DNA of 64,000 nucleotides from Scilla litardierei (taxonomy: Eukaryota; Streptophyta; Magnoliopsida; Asparagales; Asparagaceae): the NCBI GenBank assembly GCA_030789695.1, contig CM061138.1, forward strand, positions 184,985,051 through 185,049,050, read 5' to 3'. Of this stretch, positions 1-11,715 are shown piece by piece. How positions within the stretch are numbered: position 1 is the first letter of the stretch; each line of letters opens with the position of its first letter. A model generated the notes under the pieces. That model worked only from the letters and a program-made list of their open reading frames with translations, did no database searches and was not told the DNA's origin. The position numbers were made by a program, and so were the translations under genes.

Positions 1-318
1 GGTTTTAGGCCTTTTGTTAGTTGTTGGTGCGCAGCACCGTTGTTTTGTACTTTGTACTTTTGTTGGCCATGTTTGGGCCTTTAGTCTCTTTTTCTTTTAG
101 CCTGGTGGCTTTTTCTGTGATGTTGAAACTTATTTTATGGATATTCTGAGATTATTCCTTTGCCTCATTTCATTATTATTATCTTGTTTCGCTCGCGTTG
201 CAAGGACCTGCAGTTTTAAATTTGATTGACGCTTATCGGACTTGCAGCTTTGTAGCTTCAAGTCTGAGCGGACCTTCTCACGCTTCGCCTCCATATTTTT
301 GGGAAGCGGGGCGTGACA
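1..318 (+). repeat. 5' LTR, 3' portion only
   Basis: Colinear with 6243-6560. Differences seen are c/t near base 37 and g/t near base 151. It ends GCGTGACA at 318. No clear tRNA-Met primer site (TGGTATCAGAGC) follows. Confidence 0.85.
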
Positions 319-3300
319 GGTTTTGTTGGTGGCCCATGCAGGTCCAGTCTTGCAATTGCGAATTAACGAAACAACGATAATAACGAAATGTCCATTAAAT
401 AAATTGCAACATCCGAGTCATAAGCCCTGAGTCTAGTCGTTTTCTTACGACACTAGGTGGTAAGAAGACTTAGTTAGACGTCTGTGCTTGCTAGTTAGAG
501 GTCCTGATTGTAGTTAGACTCCCTTTTAGCAATTGATTAGAACGTCATAGGAGTTACCTTAGTGGTTCATGTCTACCCCTGACCATATTAGACCTCTAGA
601 ATTTCCTTTTGTCGTTCGCTTGGGTTCATCGATTTCGGACCAAGCCGAACGCATTTCTTTACCGTCTATTTTTTAGAAGTCTTAGCGCTTAGTTTTAACC
701 TTTAGTTGGTCGACCGTAGGAGTTTCCGTAGACTTTCCTGACTCATATCCTAGGCGTATGTATGTTTTGATCATCCGACCAATTTCCTTGCCTCGACTCA
801 CGAGATCGCCTCGTGACGATCGTCGTCAATTTTCAAACATCGCCATTGCAAAACTTGAACCCTCTGAAAGTTTTTTCCAATCTTCTCTTCCACTAAGTTT
901 AATTTTGTTCAAAATTTTAATATACCTATATTTCATCATTGATTTAATTTTTTAAAACGTTTGTCGGAATTTTGAATACTAGCTTATGGTATTTTCCCAG
1001 CCTATATTTTTTCACACTTATGTAAATGCGTCGTCCCTTCATATATTAATTTTATTCTGAATCATACTTTTATTCAACCTGTAATTTTCCCGCCTAATTT
1101 ATGCCATTCATATGCTTTTCAAGACACATGGAATTTCAGATTTCAGCAAGTTGGCTTTGCTCGTCGTTTTCGCTACTTCAGATTTTTTCAAAATTACTAG
1201 TTTCATAACCACTTCCTGATTTAGACCCTCCATGATTTGATTTTAAAGACTTGCTATCCGATTTCGATAATTCTACTACTAAGTGATATTATTTTTCCAT
1301 GCACCATATATACTTTCAACTACTTTTATATTCGTGCCAGACTTGTTGTGCTTGTATATTAAGAACCTTGCGTAAATCAGTTTTCTTTCATTTTTGGCAA
1401 ACCCTGGTTCTCTAAAAGCAGTTTCAAATTGGTCATTTTAAAAATTTTCCATAGCCTAAAGTTTTGAAGCATTTAACATGAGTTTAAATTCTTCCGTTAC
1501 TTGATTTCATTCTTGACTTTCCAAAAACTTTTAACAACATTATATTAAATTACTGACGTATAGAATTTTCTAAACCTCGTCCTTAATATTCGTGTAAATG
1601 ATTTTACTCCCTTTCTTAATGATTTTATATAAACCAATAGACCATTTTCTATTATTTTGAGTATTCGACCCAGATTTATTTTGAACAACTCGTTTTATCG
1701 ATCCCCAAATATTTCTTTTCAGACGAGGATTTTAATTTTGAAGAACGGCAGTTTTCAGATTTCACGTATTTTAGCTTGTGCTACTTACCCTAGTTTCTTT
1801 TCTAAATCCTATACATGTATCACTACACCCCCCTTTTTCTCTCAACCTAAACATCACCATTGAGTTAATGGTTCGTCTAACCAAGCTGTCTCCTTGTATT
1901 CGTCCTATCTGAATTCGTGCTTATCAATCCTTCTCTCGTCACGCTCTCGATCTCTCTTTATTGCTTAGGCCTTAGGGTCCTTCAATGTCTGTGTCAACTC
2001 TTAGTTGTTAGTAGACCCTTGGACCCTTGTGAGGTTGTCGTGGTGCACGTACCTAAGTTGTGTACGTGGGCTTGAATGAGTGTACCCCCCTAGTATATTG
2101 ATGCTTGCCTATTGTGTGATATATATATATATTCGGAGTTATTCGTGATGGTATGAAGTTGTTGTGTGTTAGTAGTTATAGATTTTTGTGTGGATAGCTA
2201 TACTATACTAGGGATGCCTGTGTATATAAGAGTTAGGGTTGGAATGTCTAATGGAGTGTATGTAGTTAGAGATACTTGTAATGGTTGAAATAAATGATTG
2301 GTAAAGCTATGTGTATGATAGGTGTGATAATAATAAGTGTACGTATGGTTAAGAGGGTAGGCCTATTATGTGATCTATATGTTAGCACGTATGAGTGTGT
2401 GCTCGTATGTGGGTATGTACTGTGTTTAGACGTAAGTAGTTATGTTTTGTTGCATGAGTATATAAGTGATATACATATGGTAGTAGGGTTATAATTTTGA
2501 TTGGTATTGTTTGCTTTCGCGGGATGTTGCATGCGTGCATACCGTGAGGTATACACGACTATTGCACATCTTAATTATGTACGTATAGATGTGTTAGTAT
2601 ACTAAATATAGGTAGTAGCATATGGTGTGAACATATACATTACTTATGTGTGACTATACGGTGATGTTTGTACTAGGGAGGGTATTATAAATATGTGAGT
2701 GCTAATGTCTGTAATGTTATTATTATGGTATATAGAGTGATTGATCTATGTGAGTATTACCTGACTAAATATTAAGTGTGATTGATTTATGGAATGTATA
2801 TGGTTGTAATGGTAGACGTATAAATATTGGAGTGGTATTGGTATATGTATGAATGCCGTGTTACGTAAATAGAATATTCTGATATGTGTATTGAGTCTCA
2901 CTCAAGCTTGAGTGGCTATACTCTAAGTACATTGAATGTATGTCTGAAGTTTGAATACAGCGATGTTTGATGTATGTATAGTGATAGAAGTGTTTGTGCC
3001 TGGTTGTGTTACGCACATGATTGTGGGTCGCTATACCAGTATATAGTTATAGGGTTGGTCTTGTGGTATAGCTATTTATTAGGACTTGTTGTGTGAACAT
3101 ATGTATACTAGCTAAACTAGGTGCATAGATGTGCTAGTAATATAATGGTATGATTGGTATGCGTAAATGAAATATTAGCGTGTATGGGTGTGCACCATGC
3201 ACGAGTAAGTATGTGCTTAGCTATAGTTATTGGTGACTATGATATAGGTGGCGTGTCGTAAATACAGTTATAGGACCGTACGTAATGGGAATGTATGGTG

Positions 3301-3831
3301 AAATATTTGAATGCATTTGAATGACTATATATATTATGAAATTATAGAAGTGGTGAATGTATATTATATATGGTGAATTTGATTTAATAATGGTATGGTG
3401 TGACTATATGTGTTGAGATGTTTGGTATTGGATTACTAGAGGGTAGTATACCCTTGATGTTTGTGCATAGGTAGCTACCTATACGTAGAGCAATGATTGT
3501 ATTGGCTAAGTGTGAGACTATCCTTATATAAGTACCTGAAATATTGTTTTGGTGATTAGGTAGGTAGTAGTTATATAAGGGGTGCATGCTTATATATATG
3601 ATTGAAATACGTGTATGAGTCTGACTGACTATGATAGGTATAAGTGTATACGTATGTGAATGTATATATATACGTGTTGGTAGTGTTAATGTTTGACTAC
3701 TTAGTGCATATATAAGCACTTGTAATGACTATACCTGGTTGAAGTATAAAGTGACTTGATTGAGGTAGTTACTAGAGTGACTAGCTATATTAGAAAGTCC
3801 GAGGACGGACTTTATTCTAAGGTGGGGAGGA
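319..3831 (+). other. Non-coding internal region of the LARD-like element
   Basis: No open reading frame resembles a known protein. Roughly 740-1990 is T/C-rich and G-poor. Roughly 2040-3830 is T/G/A-rich and C-poor, full of TATG, GTAT and TAGT words. A purine-rich tract at about 3820-3831 is the likely polypurine tract. Confidence 0.7.
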
Positions 3832-6560
3832 TGTAACGACCACTTTTCGTGGTACGTTGTTCGTGCACGTGCTTTTGCCCGTGCACGTGTTTATTTTAGA
3901 CTTTATTTGTTTGTGAACACTTTTGTGTGATATGCCGTTGCGAACGTCTCTGAGAGTATTAAATAGTGGCACTATCTTGGAACGACACTCCTCGAGTCGT
4001 TTTTCCACAATTTAAACTTACCCGATGAGACGTGACGATTTTCACTTTTGACGGGAGACGTTTCTATTTTTAGTTTCGTCGTCCGACGTCGAATTTGAGA
4101 TCCGTCTTCTTAGTTAGCTCACATTCGTCATCACGATCACCCCGATATTTATTTTATAATTTTTGGAGTTTATTTGACCACTTTTATATTTTTAACAAGT
4201 TTTATAATATTTTTAATAATTAATTTTTATATTAAATTCGGCCAAAGAAAATTTATTTGAGTTTTAAACGTTTTAAAGAATTTTTGAGCCAATTTCCAGC
4301 TCATTTGGACCAAGTCAAATCCTTGGGTGAGTTGGAGAAGTTGAATTTCAAATTTTAAATTATTTTAAACTTCTAATCCTATTAGATTTAGCCCTAGACC
4401 AAGTCAACCCATCTATACTATATAAGCAACCCCTAGGAAGACCTATTTTCGCAAGAAATTAGCCCTAGCCTCTTCCAAAACCCAAATTGGACGTTGCGAC
4501 GATTCGTCGCAACGTTGCGACGTTCAGCCACCGCACGACCGAAGGAAACGGCCCCGTTCCCCCGCTCCGACCGAAGCCCCGCCCCGCATCCTAGCCGCTC
4601 CGCATGCAGCAGCTCAGCACCGCTCCGTTCCCTCGGTCTGACCGAGGGATTGGCTCGCACCAAGCCGCTCCGCATCGCAGCACAGCGCTCCGCACCGTCG
4701 CCCGCTTGTCGCCCCGCTCCGCACCCCGCACGACCGACCCGCTGCTCCGCACCGACCGTTGTTGCAAGCGCTGCAACGTTGCAACATCGCCCCGCCCGCA
4801 TCCAAGCGTTGTGACCGATCCGCCCCAAGCGCCCGACCGACAAACCCCTCCGCACCAAGGCCCGCACCGACCCCATGCGCTGCACCAAGCCGTTCCCCCG
4901 CAGCGACCGATGGAGATCCCCGCATTTGGCTGAGTACGACCGATGGCCATACGTCGCAACCCCGCACCCGTCGCATCGCTTGCCACCGTGGGCCCCCCAA
5001 GTTCTCCAGAGTTATTGTGGGTCCCCCAAAGGTCCCTAGGACTACTGTGGGCCCCACCTAGGTGCGTTCTCTTCGACGACTTGCCGCGTACGACGTCGTC
5101 GCTACCCGACGCCGGTGTAGCTTTCGCGTCGTGTCGAGGTAACGCTTTGCACCCCTAGGACCCCCAACCCAATGCATGCTAATCAAGACTAAAATCAATA
5201 TTTTTAAAGTATTTTAAATGTTTTAAATTCACTAATCAAGATTAATAATATGGACTTTAGGCCGGTGGACTTGTTCACGTAGGATAATTGTGATTTTTGG
5301 ACTCATTGGACGGTGTGCTCAGACGTCGTACTTGCAGGCAAGTGAAACTTGCCAACTCTTGTGTAGGGCCATGTTTTTAGGCCACTTCCTTGTTCCTAGC
5401 GTAAAAGAGACTAGTCAGTGAAATGATAGCTGGCTAGACGCCTACTTGATCTAGTTTGACAACGAAACTAGATCCGTCACCTAATTGATCTAGCTTGACA
5501 ACGAAGCTAGATCCAACCCTTTAAACTTGTTGTTCATGCATACTAAACCGTCACGTTTACTTTCCTTACCTGTACGCACTTTTAACTGCCATGCATTGCA
5601 TCTTACATGTCATCCATGCATTGAATGTCGCATTCGTAGCACACGCTACAATACTTGTACTTGTACTCCTTGTCCGGCTAGGTGCACCCCTATGCCATAC
5701 TTGTTAAAAACACTTCCTGGCTCGTGATCCAGAAGCGAGCATTCCAAGTTCGGGGGTAAGGCCCTGGCTCGATACACGTGGAGGGGTAGGGATAAACGTT
5801 CGCTTGAGCTTAGGAGTGGCCTGATCAGCCCTCTAGCCAAAAGACGGAATCTCTGTGCACGAGGTGCTTACTTTTCTTGTCTTGTACTTGTCTTGTGAAT
5901 GATTCATGTAATACTTGTTATCCATGCCATGTTTAAATGCCATGCTCGTACTTTACTTTACTTTACCTGTTGCACTCATACTTTAACTGCCATGTCATTG
6001 CATCATGCTAGAACTGCTAGGTTGCTTTACTTTTACCTACTTTCAGTTTCCTTGCACAAGTCTCTTGTAGACTTGCTGACATGTGCCCCTTGCTCTTTTG
6101 GGTGTCACATGTTAGACCCTGAGCCAGAGACCGTTGCTGAGTACGTGATGAGTTGCTGACGCTGAGCCTGAGTCCATGATTGCCCAGGAGGATTTTGGTG
6201 GACACCGGTGACCATTCTTTGAGTCTTCGTTGAGCTTTATTTGGTTTTAGGCCTTTTGTTAGTTGTTGGTGCGTAGCACCGTTGTTTTGTACTTTGTACT
6301 TTTGTTGGCCATGTTTGGGCCTTTAGTCTCTTTTTCTTTTAGCCTGGTGGCTTTTTCTGTGATGTTGAAACTTATTTTATGGATATTCTGATATTATTCC
6401 TTTGCCTCATTTCATTATTATTATCTTGTTTCGCTCGCGTTGCAAGGACCTGCAGTTTTAAATTTGATTGACGCTTATCGGACTTGCAGCTTTGTAGCTT
6501 CAAGTCTGAGCGGACCTTCTCACGCTTCGCCTCCATATTTTTGGGAAGCGGGGCGTGACA
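3832..6560 (+). repeat. 3' LTR of the LARD-like element
   Basis: 2729 bp, TG...CA ends. It has a TATA box near 4418 and a very C-rich, CpG-rich block at about 4490-5160, open in several frames on both strands but matching no protein I recognise. Paired hairpin repeats lie at about 5447-5513. Sequence just right of it is AT-rich and then a fold-back element. Confidence 0.83.
4418..4427 (+). promoter_or_regulatory. Probable TATA box of the LTR
   Basis: ACTATATAAG lies within the LTR about 590 bp from its start, ahead of the C-rich block. Position and sequence suit a pol II LTR promoter, but no transcript start can be seen. Confidence 0.45.
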
Positions 6561-6568
6561 ATATATAT

Positions 6569-6970
6569 GGGTAAAGTGTTCCAAGGGTGACTCCTTAGAT
6601 TCAATCTAAGGAGTCGCCCCAATTTTCTCCCATCTCCCACAATTTTTTTGCATTTTATTTTGCATGGGATTGTTAGTCACATCATGGATGATCAACATAC
6701 CAAAAATCAAGTCATTCCAATACTTTTAGAGCCTCCATCTACCCATTGCAGCTTCAACGGTCTGAAAACGTGCTGAAACCCCCATAAAGTTGCAATGGGT
6801 AGATGGAGCCTCTAAAAGTATTGTAATGACTTGATTTTTGGTATATTGATCATCCATGATGTGAACAACAATCCCAGGAAAAAAATTTCAACAAAAATGT
6901 GGGAGATGAGAGAAAATCGGGGCGACTCCTTAGATTTAATCTAAGGAGACACCCTAGGCACACTTTACCC
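6569..6970. mobile_element. Fold-back MITE, 402 bp
   Basis: Ends GGGTAAAGTG and CACTTTACCC are inverted repeats. Nearly the whole length pairs with itself: the CTTAGATTCAATCTAAGGAG block, the GATGATCA block and the CATCTACCCATTGCA block each have a partner in the other half. TATAT flanks both sides (6564-6568, 6971-6975), a possible target duplication. No coding sequence. Related fragments occur at about 7140-7270 and 41750-42320. Confidence 0.8.

Positions 6971-6974
<4 letters not shown>

Positions 6975-7016
<42 letters not shown>
6975..7016. repeat. (TG)n microsatellite
   Basis: About 21 TG units directly right of the fold-back MITE. Confidence 0.95.
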
Positions 7017-7020
<4 letters not shown>

Positions 7021-7040
7021 AAAATTTTCAAATGAGAACA

Positions 7041-7366
7041 TTTCGCACCGTGCGAAAATGTTTTGAGTTTTTTTTGAAATTTTTTTTCAAAAATTCTTTT
7101 TTCTACCCTCATTATATTTTGTTATACCCCCCTCAAAAAATAATCGTTGAGAAATAATGACATTTGGCCTTCGATCAAGGCATTTCATCAAATTCGCATG
7201 TTTTGAGACCGTTAAATTTGTAACGGGTGGATGGGTGCTCTAATCCCCAACGGGTTCACCCATATTTTCCCTGTGGTATATAATTGTATGGATTAAACAT
7301 CAAAAAAAGAATTTTTGAAAAAAAATTTCAAAAATAAGATAAAAATCTTTTCGCACGGTGCGAAAA
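7041..7366. mobile_element. Second fold-back element
   Basis: Both ends carry the palindrome TTTCGCAC(C/G)GTGCGAAA. Just inside, T- and A-rich arms pair (TTTTTGAAATTTTTTTTC against GAAAAAAAATTTCAAAAA). The centre has an AACGGGTGGATGGGTGC stretch related to other fold-back elements here. Non-coding. Confidence 0.65.
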
Positions 7367-7445
7367 GCCTAAGTATGCAAATAGATTGCCCTTAATCCTT
7401 TCAAGGGATTTTGATGAATGGAAAGTTAATATTTTTGAATTGTAT

Positions 7446-7535
7446 ATGTGTGTCATGTGTGATATGTGTGTCATGTGTGATACGTGTGATATGTGTGTCA
7501 TGTGTGATACGTGTGATATGTGTGGAGTATATGTG
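7446..7535. repeat. GTCATGTGTGATACGTGTGATAT minisatellite
   Basis: Three to four imperfect units built from TCATGTGTGATA and CGTGTGATATGTGTG. The following 100 bases are unique and show no feature. Confidence 0.8.
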
Positions 7536-7653
7536 TTACATGTGAGACGTGTTATATACATGATAGATGCAACGCAATAGCATCACATATCCCCCACCCT
7601 CGGAATCAATTGTAGTAATGATCTCAACCTATCAAGCAAACTGGGAAAACAGT

Positions 7654-7857
7654 TCAAAATGGCCGCACTTGGCAAGTGCGGCCATTTTGATCTGACTTAA
7701 ATTGTCTGCATTTGGCAAGTGCGGCTAATTTAAGGTGGCTTTCCCACACTTCAAACTGGTCGTACTTGAAAAGTGCGGCCAATTCTAACTTTCTTTCCCA
7801 CACTTCAAACTGGCCGCACCTGGCAAGTGCAGCCAATTTGAACTGCCTTTCCAGCAA
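7654..7857. repeat. Four-unit tandem repeat with a GCCGCACTTGGCAAGTGCGGC palindrome
   Basis: Four units about 47-53 bp apart each carry a copy or degraded copy of CCGCACTTGGCAAGTGCGG, separated by CCCACACTTCAAACTGG-type spacers. It is open on the minus strand, with a repeated QFEVWE-like peptide, but I recognise no protein. Confidence 0.75.
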
Positions 7858-7969
7858 TCAGCAGTAACTCAGCTGATGCTGCTTATGGGAGCTGCTACTG
7901 CTGCCCTGTGCTGCTGTTGCTTAGCATTGTGTGGCATTGAACACAAATCACAATCAAATCACACTTACA

Positions 7970-8095
7970 TATCATGTATCACACATATCATATATATCGT
8001 ATATCACACACCTTATATCACATATATCACATAGCACATATATCACATATATTAAATATCTCACATACATCACATTGATTAAATTGAAAAATACA
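7970..8095. repeat. ATATCACA-rich low-complexity tract
   Basis: Irregular repeats of TATATCACA and CACATATATCACAT. The remaining sequence to 8255 is AT-rich with no feature seen. Confidence 0.7.
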
Positions 8096-8579
8096 TAACA
8101 ATTAGAGTACATCCATCACATCCAATATAATCTCAAAATTTAAACTCACATCTAAATCTACTACAAAGAACATCAAAATCTCAAAATTGTACTCGATTCA
8201 AATGATGGTAAAAATCCAACATTGCATGGAGTGACACTGGCTTCGTCGGGCTTCTTCATGTGCCATCATATATCTTCATTCCAACGAGGGTAAAATCCAA
8301 CATTGCCTCAGGCACAGGAATCACCTCCTTCATGAGATGAAGTCTTACAATATTGGAATAAACTAGCACACAAGTAATATCACAAGTAATATAAAATACA
8401 CGAATTGTAAAATGAACGTACACTTGGGTGTGGGGAGGATTTCGACAACGTGATTTGTAATGCACGAGCTGATGACAATTGATACATCTATTCTGCATAC
8501 TTCCTCACGAGGAATATCCATGGCCACATGTATCCGAGTCGATGGAGACCGACCTGGAGGTCTTTGTAGGGATCGTCTA

Positions 8580-10394
8580 ACCCTTGCAATACTAACAACA
8601 CACACTAGAGGGGGGTGAATAGCGTAATGGCAATAAAATTGTCCAAATAAAATTTAACTTGCAAATGTGGAATTATAAATGCAGGAGGAATTAAATGGCA
8701 CAATCAATCCAAACGCAAACACAAAGTTTTACCCTGGTTCCCCAAACTTGGGTACATCCAGCCACACCAATATTCACTATATTCCCACTCAGAGAAGTGA
8801 ATACAAATCTCACAAAGGAGATACCCCACAAAGAGGATTTATGCCCTACACAAGGACCCAACCAATCCTACACAAGGATCAAGACTCACACACGGAGAAT
8901 CACTAACTCCCACTCAGAGAATTAGGGTTAGTCCTACACTAGGACACTAGAACTCCCACAAAGAGAGTTAATTCCCACTAAGAGAATTCCCTAGTCCCAC
9001 AAAGAGACAACCTCCCACAAAGAGAGAAACTCCCACAAAGAGAGAAAGTCCTAATCCCACAAAGAGAAATAGGAAACAATTTACACCATGTAAAGTAAAT
9101 ACTCTTACCTATGCCTTGAGATGCTTACTCATGAATAAATGCAAGGCATGGAAGAGGATCTCCAAGTGTTGGAATATGCTAGAGAGCACTTGGATGATTT
9201 CCCTTGAGCTGGACTTCAATGCATGAAGAAAGATGAATGCTCAATAGAGGGAAATGAGGGAGCTTGAGAGTGGCTTATTGATCTCATGAGATTTTCTATA
9301 GAATCAAGAGTTTATCAAATATTGTCAAGAGTTCTCAAGAATGGCAGCACACTCATATATATAGGAATCCTATATCAAGCCCAAAAACCCAAAGAAACGG
9401 GCCAAATAATCAAATCTACAACGGCTAGAAACTGGGTGAAAACGACAGGAACATTCGACTGATGATCATAAGACAGTCGACTGATCAACGGCTAGAAAAT
9501 ATCCAACGGCTATAATCTGAGCCAGGACAGTCGACTGACGAAGTCAATACAGTCGACTGACAAACAGGACAGGTGCCTGTTAATCCTTCAGCAGACGACT
9601 GCTGCAGGGGATGGATCGAAACAGAGAGCTGCACTCTTTCTCCAATTCTTCGCACATGCGACTGATGTTAATAATACAGTCGATTGTCAAATAGTCAGGC
9701 GACTGTACATTCTTCATCAGTCGACTACTGTAAAGTATGGAGAGAAGACATAGAGATGCAGAGATTGCACTTACGCTAGACAGGCGATTGTTGGCCAATA
9801 TCCAGGTGACTGTAAATATACAGGCGACTGGAAACTGATCGTCAGACGACTGTGCGTAAAGCTCAAGTTTGAGTCAATAGAAATGTTGACTTAAGCAGTG
9901 CATATCAGGCGACTGTAGAAGGATCTACAGGCGACTGGAAATCACCCAGTCGACTGTGTTTCCCTCAACAGACGACTGACGGAAAGAGTGAACCTATTGA
10001 GTTAGATTCTATGATAATCCTAAGGTTCACTAAGATGGTTAAATGCATGTGCATGAAAGAGCAAACCATCTAGCAAGGCATTACATCAACCCTAGACCCA
10101 AAAGAGAGAGAAAGCAATAAAGTAAAATTACATGGATTACAATGCTTTCTTAAGAGTCTAAGTCTTCAATCTATGAAGCCTTGAATGCTCTCCATCATCT
10201 CCAAGCTTTGGCACTCCTTGAGTCCAAACTTTGGCTCTTCTTCACATGATGTCCATCCTTACACCAAGTGATTAGTCTCCAAGAAAGATATCCATGGAAT
10301 AAACTGAGAGACTAAGACATGAGATTCATTAGCAACAACATAATGTTGTGATCATCATCAAAATAAGATTGGTATGAAACACCAATACTCAACA
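8580..10394 (-). mobile_element. Solo LTR of a copia (SIRE/Maximus-type) element
   Basis: On the minus strand it starts TGTTGAGTATTGG and ends near CACCCCCCTCTAGTGTG, both typical of SIRE/Maximus LTRs. Flanks GTCTA (8575-8579) and GTCTT (10395-10399) look like a 5-bp target duplication. Removing the LTR and one flank joins the MULE frame as KRR-RSLQRPPGR without a gap, which fixes both ends. No gag-pol is present. It holds CCCACAAAGAGA repeats (about 8930-9070) and CAGTCGACTG repeats (about 9450-9980). Confidence 0.8.
9445..9985. repeat. Dispersed CAGTCGACTG palindrome cluster
   Basis: About fifteen copies of CAG(T/A/G)CGACTG or close variants, both perfect palindromes and one-base variants, at irregular 20-80-bp spacing inside the solo LTR. 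Confidence 0.8.
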
Positions 10395-11715
10395 GTCTTC
10401 TTTTGTTTGGGGGAGTTAACACTGGACCATCCTAATCCTTCCAATAACGTGCATCGGGTATGAGGTGAAATTCCGGACTATATGATAGGCGATATGTTCT
10501 CGCACTATACCATGGCGAACAAAACTGCCACCATGATATGTTTGCACTATAGTCATGTTTGGATGTTGCTGCAATCATATAGACAAATGGTATATGCTGA
10601 AGAATAGAAATATTACAAGTACAGCTGCAACATTCGATGTATATCGTCACGATATAAACGAGACCTTCCTTATCCACCTGCTGTCATTCATAATCAACAA
10701 ATCGTGTGATGTAGCAAAACCATGCGTCTTGCACAAGTGCCCCTAGAATCTCCTCTATTTTGGAGTGAAATTTGTGCTCCACCCCTGTCCATCAAGCGAC
10801 TATGGTAGAAATATTTGTTTATCCTGTAAACTGTTCTTGCGATCAACACTTGTATCGGTAGCTCTTTAGCTCTTTTGAGAACCACATTGAAGCTCTGAGA
10901 ACAATTGGTTGTCTAGTGTTTCCCACCACCTTCATACATAGCCCACCTCATGTCTCCACATGCAAGTCTGTGTTTATCCACTCATCTGCTACAACAGACT
11001 CTGCTCTGATATTTGCACGATAATCATTGTATTTAAGCAAGTGTGATGCATTACCAGTCCACCAAAATTTTTTTCCCAATGGTACTATTAGGCATTCATT
11101 CGACTTGAAATTTGCAATGATATCGAAGACAATACCTATGGTGTCTATTTACTAGCCATCCCTCCAACAGTGATCTTGGAGTACCTTTCATTCTATCGAA
11201 AATGAAGGTAATTATTCGGTGAGTATAAGCACATGGTATATATAAATACATACAGCTAAAAACCACTTCCAATTTTCTTTGTTTTCAGCCGACACAACAG
11301 CAAATGCTAAAGGAGACAGGTCACCATGTGCATCCACTCCTGTGGCCATAAGTAAACAACCAACATATTTCATATACAAATGTGTGTCATCAATACTTAG
11401 GACTGGTCGACAATGCTTGTAACCTTCAATTGAAGGTCAAAATGTCTAGGACACCCTGTAAACTGTGCCACTCCTGACCCGATAGTGACGTATGTGATCT
11501 TGTAAATTATTCCATGATTGCTTTCTATGATGGCCTCTAAATACTGTGGCAGCCTCTGATATGACTTCTTCCAATCACCAAATATACATGATAATGCTTT
11601 CGATCTAATCATCTATTCTTTATACTATGAAATTCTAATCCTTGACATAGTGTGTACGACATCTTGGATTTATGTCGGTATCAAATCAAGCTTTGTCTTC
11701 ACCATTGACATAATT

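Larger units (their letters stand above)
1..6560 (+). mobile_element. Large non-coding LTR retrotransposon (LARD-like), 5' end outside the window
   Basis: Bases 1-318 match 6243-6560 with only about two differences and no gap, so they are the ends of paired LTRs. The 3' LTR starts TGTAACGACC at 3832, after a GGTGGGGAGG purine tract, and ends GCGTGACA at 6560. The LTRs are thus about 2.73 kb. The 3.5-kb internal region has no gag or pol. TGTAACG...CGTGACA ends resemble gypsy Tekay/Del-type LTRs. Near identity of the LTR ends points to recent insertion; mobilisation would have needed proteins from another element. Confidence 0.85.
8256..11715 (-). pseudogene. MULE (Mutator-like) transposase pseudogene, split by a solo LTR
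   Basis: Read from the right: an N-terminal segment near 11715-11640 resembling the region before the core, FGDWKKSYQRLPQYLEAI at 11570, then GYKHCRPVLSIDDTHLYMKY and ATGVDAHGDLSPLAFAV at about 11420-11300. The latter two are the first DDE motifs of plant MULE transposases. Later segments include SESFNVVLKRAKELP near 10880 and YSPEFHLIPDARYWKD at 10432, the SWIM-type C-terminal region. The end lies beyond the inserted LTR: RPPGRSPSTR near 8560 and a CCHC knuckle (CINCHQLVHYKSRC) near 8470. Several frameshifts and stops show it is dead. No terminal inverted repeats were found. Confidence 0.82.

Noticed and set aside
4433..5061. Six overlapping frames of 100-150 codons on both strands
   Set aside because: All follow from the C-rich composition of the LTR; Arg/Pro/Ala-rich with no domain.
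7446..7857. Regular repeats considered as a CRISPR array
   Set aside because: Units are contiguous minisatellites without unique spacers, in a plant nuclear genome.
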